NCBI GenBank assembly: GCA_902702965.1
Contig: CACRXP010000310.1
Location: 366,806-430,805, forward strand
Reading direction: 5' to 3'
Length of the DNA: 64,000 nucleotides
Source: Spirometra erinaceieuropaei
Taxonomy: Eukaryota > Platyhelminthes > Cestoda > Diphyllobothriidea > Diphyllobothriidae
In this document: in pieces, positions 1-11,925 of the stretch
Position numbering within the stretch: the stretch's first letter is position 1
Layout: each line of letters starts with the position of its first letter
The notes under the pieces: model-generated
What the model was told of the DNA's origin: nothing
The model's database searches: none
Seen by the model: only the letters and a program-made list of their open reading frames with translations
Made by a program: the position numbers and the translations under genes

Positions 1-1040
1 CTACCTCCTAACATCATCACCCCACTAGACGTCAACCCTCACACACCTCATGCACTCAACTTCCGCCTCCCACGCAAGTGGGAAGTGTGCATCTCGGCTC
101 GGTCCCCATGCGGCCTCGGCTGCACGAGTGACTTGAGTCCGAGACTATCCCGACACGTCAAGTGTCGTGGATAGGAAGGTTGCTGATTGCCGCCCGTTCT
201 CGGTTCACGCAGTTCTTCACGTTGTGTGTGTGTGTTGTGTAGTGGCGGACTGGTGGGCTGGGGACGGGCTGAAGCAGCACCTTCCACGGCTCTCTCACGC
301 ATGTGAGAGACACGCCGTTCAACCCCCGTTGTGTGAAATCCTGGTGTTTGTGTGTATGGGGGGCCAGCTCGTGCTGTGGCGCGCGCAGGCATGGTCAGTC
401 GACCGTGGCAGCCACCGCGCCCATTCCCCACTCCAGTCTACTGACCGGCTCGGACAGTGGCTGGGGTGTGGGAATGGGAAGGGAGAGTGAGGTCGACGAC
501 TCAGCGCATTTTCCTCACTATAAACAATCTGACGCGCTTGAAGCTATCACGGTGCGCTAAAAGCCGTGGCTTGGAAGGTTGCCAACTGACGGGGTACCTT
601 GCACCTCCTCCGTTACTGGAGGCGGTCTGAGAGTCAGGCTGCAATGGCTCCTTTTTAATGTGGCCTTTATGGCATTCCCACCACAGTGTGGGATCCGAGC
701 CAGGCGTTGGCGGCACGCCCAGGTGCGGCTTCGGCCGTGCCAGCCTCCAAATCTATGTTGTGTTGGTTCAAATCCTGGTTATTGTTGTGTGGACCAGAGG
801 GTGTGGTGGAACGCCAAGGTGAGGATCCGTCCGAGCCATCCACCTGCGGCCTCCCTCGTCTCCGGTCTTCTTGACTCTGTCTTGACACCGGGCTCGGACG
901 AGGGAGGAGGAGAGAGTGTAGGTAGATGCTACGCAAGTCTACTGGCACTATAAACCCCTGCGTAAGTCACCGTCCCTGCTCCCACCGCTGTTGCAGCTGT
1001 GGGGCACACGGTGGACATCGTCGAAATCGACGGTCGAACT
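1..1040 (+). repeat. Unclassified dispersed repeat, family R, copy 1
   Basis: Blocks recur at 29,640-30,010, 31,230-31,665, 32,245-32,785, 32,900-33,060, 38,470-38,800 and 57,480-58,090. Shared pieces include tggcttggaaggttgcc, gtcttcttga followed by a gacaccgggc-like stretch, a gggaggaggagag purine run, and cacacggtggacatcgtcga. Several short ORFs cross it, but none has recognisable protein similarity and their frames differ between copies, so it is probably non-coding. It abuts the 3'-truncated LINE at about 1,041. Confidence 0.7.
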
Positions 1041-1373
1041 GTCAAATAGCAAAAATAGTCCCTTTTGTAATCTACGGAACCATAAAGGATCAAGGCCCGT
1101 AAGCCGGCAACGTTCTTGGTAAGACAAATGTCGGTGTTCCGCGGCTAAAATTCTCTTGGTAAAAAAGTGTTGAACGGATTCTATTTTCTTCCGCTCAGTA
1201 GCACGCATGAGGGTAAATAAAAACGAACAGTATTCCAGACCAGGTCTAACGTACATGTTGTAAAGGCGCATTCTGATGTCCCTAGTTTTAAAATTTCGGA
1301 GGATAAACCCGGTCGTTCTGCGTGCTTTGGAGACTATCAAGGCACAGTGCTCCGAGAGATTGAGACTCTTGGA

Positions 1374-1985
1374 CTATGATATGCCCAGATCCTTTATAAC
1401 CCTGGGCACATTTATGGAGTGACCTTCAATATTTAGTTGAGGTTGGTGGTCGTCGCCAACCACCATGACTGAGCACTTATGCCAAGAAAGAGAAAGGCGC
1501 CATGTGCGGCGCCACTGGGCGAAAGCCTGTAGATCGCTCTTTAGGAGCTCAAGCACGATGTCACGATCTGCTGGCTTATATCGATATGCAAATTTAAGAT
1601 CATCGGCATACTTGAAAGGCTTACCATTCTGAAATAAATCGGGTACATCATTAACGAAAAGACAAAATAAAAGCGGGCCGAGTACACTTCCCTGAATGAC
1701 TCCACTCCTCACACGTGTGGGGTTGGAGATAGTATTGGAAATTTTAACTCGTTGTGTACAAGTGCCCAGGTAAGAGGATATAAAATTCAAAAATTTGCCA
1801 CCTATTCCGAAAGAGGACAGTTTCAAGAGAAGAAGAGCATGGTCAACACGATCAAAAGCCTTAGTGAAATCGAAATATACAGTGTAAAGTGCAAAACCAT
1901 TGTCCCGGTTTACATACATAGTCAAAGAAAGAGAGCTGACAGGTGTCACAAGATCGAGCTTTGAGGAATCCGTGCTGAGCAGCAC
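1374..1985 (-). pseudogene. LINE reverse transcriptase palm fragment with YADD box
   Basis: About 200 residues covering RT motifs A to D. The catalytic aspartates are visible in FDFTKAFDRVDH and YADDLKFAY. Part of the 1,041-3,190 LINE. The upstream half lies in a different frame. Confidence 0.85.
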
Positions 1986-3108
1986 TCAGTAGGTTATTCA
2001 CTGTTAAGTGACACATCATCTTATCCTTGATCAATGTCTCTAAGATCTTCGTAACTGCGGGGAGGGTGTTTATTGCCCGAAAGTCATCAAATGATGTAGA
2101 TTTGCCGTGCTTAGGAATGGGCAGAATGTGTGATTCCTTCCACAAGGTAGGATAGGTTTCAGCTTCAAGAGCAAGATTAAATATCTTGCATAAGAGGGGT
2201 GGGAAGATGGTGTTTGCATCGGCTTTTAAAATGCTTACTGGGACACCATCAGTGCCTGGACTATAAGATTGACGAAAACGCCGAATCGCAACAGTCACAT
2301 CCCACAGAGTGAAAGTTATAGTTTCTAGAACTGCCCCGGTCAATGGCTGGATGGTCGGAAGCGGAGTGCTCGAGTCTTCAATGAACGTTTTGGACAGGAA
2401 ATCATTGAAGCTATCCGCGGTTAACTGGGCATCAACTATGGGATTTCCGAGAGCGTCTCGGAGGATGGGATGCTGCGTCTTTCTATGAGTTCGTATTTTT
2501 CTAGAGAAAAGTTTCGAGACATTTAACGAATGGTTTTTGGTAAACTGTACCTCTTCGGCTAGCTGTTTTTCTTCAGACAATCTCTTAGCTCGATCAAAAA
2601 TATCACAAATCAAGGGCAGAACAGAAACATCGTTCTGAAGATGGAAACGACGATAAAGCCTGCGCAATCTGCGACGGAAGGGTAAGGGTAGGAAAACCTC
2701 ATCCCCAACATTAATAATTTTCTTACGGGGGACAAAACGAGAAATAAGCGGATCCAAAATTTCGTACAGATTTGCAGTGCAAACATTTACATCCGAACTA
2801 AGGAATAAATCAGTCCAGTCGTAGGGATTAAGGTGTGTTGATAATTCGGTCGAGCGAGTTGATCGGAAATTGCGGAAAAAGCTATACTTTGGGGACGACG
2901 TTTTGCCAGCCTCGAATTCCAACGTTGAAACAACTATGTCATGGTCTGAGCCCCCCAGTGGGCCTAGGGATGACACCGACGATGGCATGCAGCCTCTACA
3001 GAAAATTAGTTCAAGTATGCTTGAGCCTCGGGTGGGAAAATCGACAACCTGATTCCACATCCCAAAATCTACAGCCTCAAGAAAGTCTTCGAACCTTCTT
3101 TCGGGCAA
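1861..3108 (-). pseudogene. LINE endonuclease C-terminus plus RT fingers
   Basis: 415-residue ORF. Residues about 50-60 hold the endonuclease GGSDHDIV motif. PGTDGVPVSIL and DDFRAINTLPAVTKILE are RT motifs 0-1. It ends after motif 2 in an unrelated tail because of a frameshift near 1,950. Confidence 0.85.
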
Positions 3109-3199
3109 ATATCTCGAGATGGGGATGTCAAGCGCTCTTAACAGCCCTTAACTACCACAGCACAACATCAAAAACCGGAGAACCCTAACAATTTTGCCA

Positions 3200-4335
3200 T
3201 TTCGAGTGTCCAGCCAGATCGGCGTCATGTTACATATGTTCTAATGCACATGAAGCGGCAAACTGCCCACGTTCACTTTCGATGGGTGGTGCAGATAGGT
3301 GAACTTGTCTGCGGGAACTCAAAGCGTGTTTTGTTTGTCTTGGTATTACGCATTTTGTCAAGGTGTGCAGCTCCAGAGAACTTTGCGGTCATTCCGGATG
3401 CACAAAACGACATCATATGCTTTTGCATGTAATGTCATCGGAAAATAATCAACGAACATTATTTTATAAAGGGCTTTGTGCCCTGACTGGAATTACGTAT
3501 GTACAATCCCGACTGGGAGTTATTCCTGTCAAGTTGGTAATTCCAACTGGAAACGTCGAAACTTACGCACTGTCCGACAGTGGCTCGGACGTCACTCTGA
3601 TCAAACGACAGCTTCTCGTCGGAAATGCAGTGTTAACAACGCCAACAACATTGAAAATAAACATCTTAAGTGGTCCAATTAAATGCATCTCGGAAGTCAG
3701 AGGTCTAAGGATGCTGCCCATGAATGGAACCGAGTTAGGGGAGATTGAAAGGGCTCAAGTGGCTGAAGACTTGCCACTCCGTGCTGAATCGACAATTAAA
3801 AGGATAGCCTCCTCGTGGTCACACCTGAACAGTACAATGTTCGACGAGCTCACTGATTGCGAGGTTGGCATACTCATTGGGAATGATATCGTGAAAGCTT
3901 ATTGGGTACTTGACCAAAGTCTGGGTAGCAAAAGGGAACCGTTCGCCATGAAAACACAGTTGAGCTGCATGCTGCTTGGTTCTTCACGTGGCAGGCAAAA
4001 ACAGAACGCTGTCCGTCACTGCATTGTAAATCAAGAAAAGGATGTTACGCACAGCATTAAGAAGCTATACGACTTGGAGTTTTCGGACAATTCAACAACG
4101 ACTGCGAGTCACTCATTGGAGGACAAAAGGGCACTGGCTATTGTGCGACCCTCCGTTATACTAACAAAAGGGCATTGCAAACTGTCACTCCCTTGGTGAA
4201 ACGGTACGTTGAATTTACCGGACAATTTTCAGTTGGCGTGTAAACGACTAATCTATCTCAAGAGTACGTTGGGTCGAGAGCCCGAATACTTCGGAAATAT
4301 GAGCAAACATTCCGTTCGTACAGGGAGACGGGATA
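3200..4335 (+). mobile_element. BEL/Pao LTR retrotransposon, 5' part (zinc knuckles, protease, start of RT)
   Basis: Two CCHC knuckles lie in one frame at 3,228-3,266 (CX2CX3HX4C) and 3,327-3,368 (CX2CX4HX4C), separated by a TGA at 3,300. A CGHSGCTKRHHMLLH motif typical of Pao Gag-Pro junctions follows. The ORF 3,363-4,199 holds an aspartic protease with active-site DSGSD at residues 72-76. LPDNFQLACKRLIYLKSTLG from 4,209 is the N-terminal Pao RT signature. The element is then interrupted by a LINE and resumes near 6,780. Confidence 0.85.
3363..4199 (+). pseudogene. BEL/Pao retroviral-type aspartic protease region
   Basis: 278-residue ORF with DSGSDVTLI (the catalytic Asp-Ser-Gly context) and downstream CEVGILIGNDIVKAYWVL, which resembles the conserved LIG.D motif of Pao proteases. 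The natural start is not visible, because the Gag part upstream is broken by a stop codon. Confidence 0.8.
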
Positions 4336-6780
4336 TTCAGCATAATTCAGTATATATGAGGGATAGAGGCGAGCCTTGGAAAACCCTATTTACAGAGATA
4401 CGTATGAGAAAAACATGCAGATATTTACATAGCAGTTATGCCAGTTATTGGTATCATGTAAATGTTTGACCATCAAGCATAAATTTATCTAGTCTTTTTT
4501 TGAAGGTCTCAACGTTTTCCGCTAAGACAACAGAGTTCGGCAATTTGTTCCATCCCTCAACCAGCCGGTGGGAGAAGAATTTGGCCCGCAATTCGAGTTG
4601 GGCATATTTCGCCTTCAATTTATATTGGTGCCCTCGAAGATTTGTCGTCCGCGCCAGCTCGAAGAAATCGTCAAACTGAAGAGCACAGTCTAGCCCTCGG
4701 CCGATCCTGAAGGCCATGATCATATCCCCTCTGTACTGCCTATAAGAGAGAGAAAATAGTTTTAGCTTTTCCAGCCGTCTCTCATAAGGTTAGCTACTTA
4801 ATCCGCCGACTAGCTTGGCCGCTCTTCGTTGTACGTTCTCCAGTAGGGTGTAATCTTTTTTCGTCCAGGGACACCATACCCGGATACAATATTCCAACAT
4901 TGGTCGAACGTATGCGCCAAATACTCGGCCGAAAAGTTCTTCATCAAAATTGACGAAGGATCTTCTAATCACGCCTAGGATACCCATAGCTTTCTTTGAT
5001 ACCTTGGCGCAGTGAGACGATGGTTTGAAAGTTGACGTCATCCACACACCGAGGTCTCTTAACTCGTTGACTGATTCGAGGTGGTGACCTATAAAGTAAC
5101 GCGATTCAAATCTCAACGGCCTCCTGCTGTTCGAACTTAATCGGATAAGTTGGCATTTGTTACGTTTGAGGCTAAGACAACACTCATCACACCATTGTTG
5201 CAAGCGATTCAAATTGTCCTGTTACTGTACAGAGTCTTCCGGCCCCTCTATTATTTTCCACGATTTGAGATCGTCGGCAAACATTACGCGTCCGCAGTTC
5301 AGACAGTCCAGGCAGTTGTTCACATATATTAAGAACAGAATTGGACCCAGAACTTTTCTTTGCGGAACGCCGCTGTGCACGGATGCCCATTCCGATTTAG
5401 CGTTTCCAACACACACACGCTGAGATCTGCCCGTAATATAATCGACTGGCCATTTCATAGTTTACATATAAGTCGTCTGTATGCAACACTGTCAAAAGCC
5501 TTTTTGAAGGCAATGTACACGGCGTCGTCTGATAAGCCCATGTCAATTGATTTCGCCCAGCTCCCTATGGATATTAGGAGGTTGGTGAGACAGGATCGAC
5601 CGCTTCGAAATGCATGCTGATGTAGACTGAGCAAGTTGTTTTCTTCGAGGTGCCGCATCAGCTCCGTTTTTATCACTTTTTCCATCAACTTGCAACAGAT
5701 GCTTGTGAGACTCACTGGTCTGAAACTATTTGGGGCTGTTCTCTCGCCACCTTTATACATGGGGCTTATATTTGCTTTCTTCCAGTCGGTAGGCAAAGCC
5801 CCGGTCTCCATCGAAGTTCTGAAGATCGCGGATAACGGAGAGGCTAGTTGGTTTGAGAGTTTATTCAGGACTTTTGCGAGCACGCCGTCCGGACCAGGGG
5901 ATTTAGTTGACTGTAGTAGACTCAGAGTTTTCCTTACAGTTTCTGTTTTGAAGTCCACCGTGTTAATTTTACTGTTTGATTTGACAACTGAGGGGTAAAC
6001 GCTTTCATCAAAAGCCGGCTCCTCGGTATACACAGAAGTGAAGAAGTCGGACAATAGGTTCGCCTTATCTGAGTTGTCAGACAACGTATTTCCCTGGCGA
6101 TCTTTTAGACAGGGAATGCAGTCCCGGTTGCGCTTTGCCTTATTTACATATCCAAAGAATTTTTTTGAATTTTGCGGGATATTTTTTAGAAGTTTTGACT
6201 CACATTCCACCCGTTCCCTCCTCAACAGATCCCGACATACATTTCTCTGCTTTTTGAAATCAACAAAATGCTCTGGTTGCTGACCTCTGGCGTACTTTTT
6301 CCAAAATCTCCTTTTAAATTTAAGGTTATTCTTTATTTCCGACGTCACCCACTCTGGTCGGGATGTGCGCGGCTTCCTCTTCAGTGGGCAGCAGCTCTCT
6401 ACCAAGTGCTGCATTATGTTCTTGAAGAAGAGCCAATCGCTTTCTCGGTGAGGTCTTTGTACTGCATTCTCGTTCACTTTCTGTTGCAGATTTTTCATTC
6501 GGGGATGATCCCTTTTGCATACTTTTTTTTCCTCAGCAGCTCGAATTTCGGGTACAGAAAAATGACTATACCCCCAAACAAGAACGCAGTGGTCACTTCG
6601 ACCAAGGGACGTGTGCGATTCCAATGCGTGAATGCAAATATCATCCCTAGTGATGATGAGGTTTAAACAACTGGGCTGCTGTCCATCTCTGAATCGAGTG
6701 TCCACTTTAACATGTTGGGTAAGGAACTCAGTAGTGATCAGTTGCAAAAATTTCTGTTCGAAGGAGTTTTCTGATCCTGT
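4335..6780 (-). mobile_element. CR1-like LINE inserted inside the BEL/Pao RT
   Basis: Minus strand. 6,852-5,455 contains endonuclease end (LGRSDHCVL) and RT motifs ([38 protein letters not shown]). 5,458-5,222 carries SGVPQRKVLGPILFLIYVNN and FADDLKSW. 5,212-4,790 holds LRDLGVWMTS and VRPMLEYCIRVWCPW. 4,723-4,454 is the C-terminus. At least three frame breaks. The 3' end shows the AAATAGGG...AAGGC...GCC signature near 4,345-4,395, shared with other LINEs here. The first roughly 70 bases of the 6,852 ORF are BEL/Pao sequence read backwards. Confidence 0.88.
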
Positions 6781-6852
6781 CAAGCGAGTTGACGGCAACA
6801 AAGCGTTTCCAGTTACAAGACACTGGTACCTACCACACCACCCCGTTGTCAA
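5455..6852 (-). pseudogene. LINE endonuclease end and RT N-terminal half
   Basis: 465-residue ORF, the longest retroelement ORF in the window. The catalytic SDH of the apurinic-type endonuclease is present, followed by about 200 residues of linker and RT motifs 0 to A. It ends at a TAG in motif A/B, with translation continuing in an overlapping frame. Confidence 0.85.
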
Positions 6853-7810
6853 TCCCGGAAAACCAAAAAAATAGTGTTGTATTTGACTGTGCTGCCAAAT
6901 GTCAGGGCGTGTCTCTGAATGATAATCTATACCAAGGACCTGACCTAAACGCTAAGCTAGTAAGTGTGTTGTTGGGTTTCCGACTTGAGCGTATTGCAGT
7001 GGCGGGGGATATAGAGCAAATGTTCCTGCAAGTGAAAGAGGACCCGACTGATCGACCTGCTCTAAAATGTTTGTGGTGAGAAAATGACGATCTTGAAGAA
7101 GAGCCAGTTGGGTTTCAGTGGACATTTCATCCATTCGAATTGACTTCTTCGCCCTTTTATGCCACCTTTGCGTTACAAAAAACTGTTGAAGATTTCGGTT
7201 CATCTTACTCCTCATCAACTTGCAAAGCGATTCACCAGAGAATATGCGTTGATGATTGTCTGGGCTCGTTGTGTGATGTCGATTCCGCCAAACGTCTTGT
7301 GGACGAAATTTATACACTTCCCTCTCAAGGCGGCTTTCGTATGCGGAACTGGGCGTCTAATGACCGACTTGTACTCTCGGTTGTTAATGCCACTGAACGT
7401 TCTTCTGGTATGCGAGATATTTCCGTCAACCCCCTACCTACTGAACGAACTTTGGGGCTGCAGTGCGATGCTCATTCCGATATTCTTATGACAAGTTTCA
7501 AAATGCCCATGAAATGGTTCACTCGAAGGGGTATTTTGTCTTGTTTGTCGACATTTTATGACCCTCTGGGCTTCGTTTCTCCTTGGCTGATATCAAGTAA
7601 GTGTTTACTGCAATCCCTATGCAAAAGCGGACTAAAGTGGGATGAACAACTATCTGGCATTGCGAGCTCTCGTTGGGAAACTGGATCTCTATTTTACGGA
7701 GCCTAAAGACTTTTAGCTAACTCGATGTCTAAAGCCTAAAGATATCATCGATCCGACGCGAGTCGAGCTGTACGTGGTTTGCGATACCATGGAAACGGAG
7801 ACAATCTTAT
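6780..7810 (+). mobile_element. BEL/Pao LTR retrotransposon, 3' part (reverse transcriptase)
   Basis: Continuation of the 3,200-4,335 element. [16 protein letters not shown] (about 6,820-6,870) then shifts frame at an A-run into [16 protein letters not shown] (6,870 on), [16 protein letters not shown] and [13 protein letters not shown] at 7,077 interrupts the same frame. 7,140-7,706 carries CVDDCLGS (YVDD box), GGFRMRNWASN and TFYDPLGFVSPWLI, all characteristic of Pao RT. LKPKDIIDPTRVELYVVCD near 7,730-7,790 resembles the RNase H start. No LTR is recognised. Confidence 0.85.
7140..7706 (+). pseudogene. BEL/Pao RT palm/thumb fragment (CVDD box)
   Basis: 188 residues with catalytic VDD and the Pao-specific YDPLGFVSP motif. 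In frame with 6,789-7,079 except for one stop codon. Confidence 0.85.
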
Positions 7811-8019
7811 GCCCGATATAATTCTATGTTGATACCTTTGACTGATGCTAACCACCAAAAATCTCCTGATGCTGATCCAAATCCATGTTTGTCAGCTGTT
7901 AGTCCAGGTGACAAATATCAGGTATTGGGTGACACATATGATCGATATGCTCATATTTACGTAACTGTCAAACATGGCTGCTGGAAACTCGCTGCAATGC
8001 CCCCAGATCTGGACCCGAG

Positions 8020-8605
8020 TTGCCGACGACAGGCACGCGATTCACATCGCCTTTATTGATCTCCAAATGACGTTCGACACTGTGCCACACCAGAGACTGT
8101 TATACAAGCTTGAAAAAATCGGGATTAGAGATTACTTCCTCAAATGGATCAAAGACCTCCTTATGTGTGGTCAAGAAATGGAATGTCCACCACGCAGATT
8201 TTGCGATACCACCAATAGTAATCTAGATCTCTCCCAAACGCACATAGAATTACGGCCAAATCTACCCAGATTTGTGGATTTACTCCTTGTGATTTGTACC
8301 TTAAAGAAATTAAATCACGACTTTATCGAATGTTTGTCCTTCCCATTCTCAAATACTGCTCCTCATTTTTTGCTTCGGTGAACGAGGCAAGTCGTTCTAA
8401 AAATGAAAATCTCCGAAGGCATTTTACCAGAAGACTGACCGTCTGCGTGGTCATCCCTTTAAGCTGCAGAGGAAGCTGTCCCATACGGACGTCCAACGGA
8501 ACGCCTTCCCTCGCAGGGTCATGGGGGGCGTGGAATGGTCCCCCTAATGCAGTGGTTCTTTCCGAAACTATCGAATCCTTTAGGCGTGAACTAGACATTC
8601 ATTTG
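8020..8605 (+). mobile_element. LINE fragments (RT motif A and C-terminal region), degenerate
   Basis: HIAFIDLQMTFDTVPHQRLL near 8,040-8,100 is RT motif A with the catalytic Asp. SRLYRMFVLPILKYCSSFF from about 8,320 matches the post-RT region of the 1,041-3,190 LINE. ETIESFRRELDIHL at about 8,555-8,600 is the LINE C-terminus. The central palm including FADD is missing, so it is an internally deleted relic. Confidence 0.7.
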
Positions 8606-8609
8606 ATAA

Positions 8610-10670
8610 GAAACTACTGCAGTGGGACCTCTAAGCTGCGAAGGAAGTTCGAATTGAACATACTTCGAAATTCGTTGGAGCATCCGAAAATTGTATATCG
8701 TTATATACCAAGTACTAAAAGGACTCAGGAGCTGACCCCTGCCCTTAGGTCTGCAGATGGAAAAGTGGAGACTGATGACCAGGTTAAAGCGTCCTTCCGT
8801 TCTAATTTCCTTTAGTCTTTCTTCACCCGGGAACTTAATTCTATATTTGTTCCTCCATCCGTTCGCCAACCAACCTTTCCTCCTCCTACCCTTCCCCCTC
8901 CCTACCCTCCTTAACCGAGGAACCACTCTTTTCATCGACCATAGTTAGCGCCGAGCTACTCCGGCTGAAACCTGCCAAATCGCCTGACCCAGGTAGAATT
9001 CCCGCACTAGCACTTCGTGAACTTATTAATGAACTGTGCAAACCCTTATCCGCAATACTTCAAAAGTCATTTGAAGAAGGCGAGCTCCCGGAAGAATGGA
9101 AGTGCGCACTCATTACTCCGATCCATAAAAGAGGCTCATGACTTGACTGAAAATTATCGTCCCGTCAGTCTTACTTGCATCGCGTGTAAAATAATGGAAC
9201 GCATTATCAAAAGAAACTTGATGAAATACATGAAAAAAAAACAAAATATTGTGTGATGCCCAACATGGCTTTCTTCCAGGACGCTCCTGCCTAACGAGTG
9301 TTCTTTACTCTCCCGAGTAATGGAAACGAGCTACCGATAAGGGTTTTCCAGTGGATGCCGTATTTTTTGATTTCAAGAAGGCCTTTGACAGTGTCCCACA
9401 CAGGCTTCTTTTACAAAAGATCTGGGATGTAGGAATTTAAGGAAAAATGTTTAAATGGATCAGGAGTTTCCTGTCCTCCAGAGTACAAAGAATCGTCGTT
9501 GGTAACTCTTCCTCGGGATGGGCAAATGTAGAAAGGGGTGTCCCACAGGATTCTGTCTTAGGCCCAGTACTCTTCCCGATTTATGTTAATGACTGCATCA
9601 GCGAGGTGAATTGCAAGGCCCTCATGTTCGCGGATTACATAAAAATATGGAGTGAAGTCAAATGCGATGATTATGCAGAGAAGTTGCAGTCGAACATGAA
9701 CAAACTGTGTGCTTGGTCGAACAGATGGTTTTTGAAGTTTAACGTGTCCAAATGCGTGGTCTTGCACCTGAACACCGGCCACAATGCCTCTCCCAAACTC
9801 CAGTACTATATTGACGGGGCGGCGTTAAAAACTGTGGAAAGACACAGAGATCTGGGTGTATGGACGACCCCAAGTCTATCGCCATCAGAACACTGTAGAA
9901 AGATGGTCCAGAAGGCAACTAGTACTCTACACTGGATCAGACGTGCAGTTAAAATATTTCCTCCCGAACTCTTCGAAGGACGTCTTTGTAAGATCCCATC
10001 TGGAGTATGGAATGCCAGCAGCTTCACTAATGGTGAAGAGGGATATTGACTTCCTCGAACAGGTGCAACGCAGAGCGACAAAGATGGTCGACGGTCTAAA
10101 GCATTTGACTTACCAGGAGAGGCTGAATGCGCTGGGCTTATTCCCTCTCTCTTATAGATGACTAAGCTGCAGTGTACTCTGGACATTCCGGATTGTTCGC
10201 GGTCAAGGTTGCTCATTAAGAGCGGAGGACTTTTTTGAGTTTGCCCGTACAAACCAATTACGCGGTCATGCCTACAAAGTCAGGGGTGAACGCACGCGAT
10301 TAGACCGTAGAATGTCTTCATTCAGCCAGCGGGTTGTCCGACCGTGGAACTCACTTCCAAGCGAAATGGTGACGGCTGACACAATTTGCATGCTTAAAAG
10401 AAAACTTGCTCGACTGGTTTTCGACAGAAATAGGCTTTTACAGCATGACTACCCACAGCCAGTATTGTAAAACACTGTCATATACGATCCCTCCGCACTA
10501 ATTTACAGTGATCCTATGCACTACCTTATGATTATGATTGAACTGTGACCCGATCACATTGTAAATGCCTGCAGTTTTATTTATGAGTACGAATCTGCGA
10601 AATCACTGTACATAAATAGGGCCATCAAGGGCTCTGCCTCTAACCCCCCAAATATATACATATACATATA
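8610..10670 (+). mobile_element. CR1-like LINE with mutated catalytic box (FADY)
   Basis: Starts in the linker before RT (KVETDDQVKASFRSNFL ends at 8,815). KPAKSPDPGRIPALALREL is at about 8,970, [15 protein letters not shown] at 9,360, and the ORF 9,447-10,049 holds GVPQDSVLGPVLFPIYVND and RHRDLGVWTTP. The catalytic FADD reads FADY (about 9,628-9,639), which should abolish activity. QVQRRATKMVDGLKHLTYQE continues in another frame, then SFSQRVVRPWNSLPSEMV and a stop near 10,470. The 3' UTR carries AAATAGGG near 10,612. Confidence 0.87.
9447..10049 (+). pseudogene. LINE reverse transcriptase fragment, catalytic Asp replaced
   Basis: 200 residues of RT motifs B to E. The second catalytic aspartate of F-A-D-D is a tyrosine. 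The C-terminal 15 residues are out of frame with the true continuation at 9,980-10,160. Confidence 0.85.
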
Positions 10671-10679
10671 TAATCACAA

Positions 10680-10850
10680 TTGTTTTAGCGGCGATAGTTT
10701 GTGCCTGGCCCGAACTTACCGTTAACTTTTGAGTTGCCACATTTGCTAATGTAACAATTTATTATATTTCTGTTTTATCGATATGAATAGGGAATTCAAG
10801 GGCGAAAGCCTCATTTCCTTAATAAACTGACTGAAATTGACTCTTAAGTG
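10680..10850 (+). mobile_element. Solo LINE 3' end
   Basis: Contains GAATAGGGAATTCAAGGGCG and AAGCCTCATTTCC followed by AATAAACTGACTGA, the same 3'-terminal signature as at 10,612, 21,220 and 4,380 (minus). No coding part. It looks like an extremely 5'-truncated insertion next to the previous LINE's tail. Confidence 0.65.
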
Positions 10851-11925
10851 CGACACGTCGAAATGATTCCTGTTGAAATAGATGCCAGCTAACTTACCTA
10901 AAATTCCTATATATTCGAGGACCAGAAGCCGGACGACACGGTTTCTTTAACCATATTAAACGCTGAAAATGAACATGATTTGTTCTTGGAACTAGGCAGA
11001 ACCGGGAGCCAGGCTCCTGAGCGAGAGGACAACCTAAAGGGACCTCAGAGAGCAGACAAACGTCCCAGGGCAACACCGTATACCTCTGCGTGGTCCAAAG
11101 AAATGGAGACCGCATGCATGCACACAGACCAGCGGAGGACGACCAGGTGGCTTGTGAAAGGCTGGTGAAGGCTCTTAGCTATGTCATGCAACGGAGGTAT
11201 CAGGAAGCCGTGTGGGCGAAAACCAGGCCAAAAAATCCTAGTGGACACTGTGAATAAACCGGAGGCTGGCTTTTTCGACAGACAACGCAGCAACCTTGGA
11301 GGAAAAGATACTAACACGAGGATGAGCAAATCGTTCATAGATTAAGGTCCAACTAGGTCAACAACCAGTTCATCCGGTGACAGCGGAACAAGTTAACTGG
11401 AGGCAACGGTGGGCGGTAGGTTCAGTCGCAAGCAAAATGGAGTTATTAAAGGAGTCCCACAATCAACGTTAACAATCCCGAGGAAGGGAGTTAAGCACGA
11501 CTTAGACCTTCTTCAAATGTATGTGAAAGCTTTGTTATTGGACGTCGTGTCGATAAACATTCTCAAAGCACATGGAATAGGGAAGGCTCAGCCAGTCCCT
11601 GGTTCAAATTCCCGGAGACAACCCTTGGAAGTCATTTTGGAAACTGAAGCACAGGCGCACCTCCTGCTACACAGAAAACCATTTCTGTGGGATCTGCAAA
11701 CCGAACTTTTTAAAGCCGGATAAGGAGCCGAAAAAACGAATGAAGATGAGACAACTGATAAAGAAACTGGAAAAGCGAAGTAGCAACGTCGAAGCATACC
11801 TAAAAATAAGGGACGGACATATAGTTCAAGTCAAAAGGACATTTCTTTGGTCAAAGGCAGTCATTCTGATAGTTTAACCAATATAAAGGTGCCCACTTCA
11901 GAGATACTTATGAACACCAGTTGTG

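Larger units (their letters stand above)
1041..3190 (-). mobile_element. CR1/Jockey-like LINE, copy 1 (degenerate endonuclease-RT)
   Basis: Read on the minus strand. 3108-1861 encodes the end of the endonuclease (GGSDHDIV) followed by the N-terminal half of reverse transcriptase. 1985-1374 continues RT with [28 protein letters not shown] and the catalytic YADD. 1340-948 carries the post-RT region (RPGLEYCSFLF). The frame is broken where the ORFs overlap near 1,861-1,985 and again near 1,350. The 5' end is missing before the endonuclease core. The 3' end is cut compared with the related copy at 18,833-20,302. Subfamily placement is by motif only. Confidence 0.88.

Noticed and set aside
48..953. 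Several 60-130 residue ORFs at the window start
   Set aside because: They overlap on both strands in a dispersed repeat whose other copies do not keep the frames.
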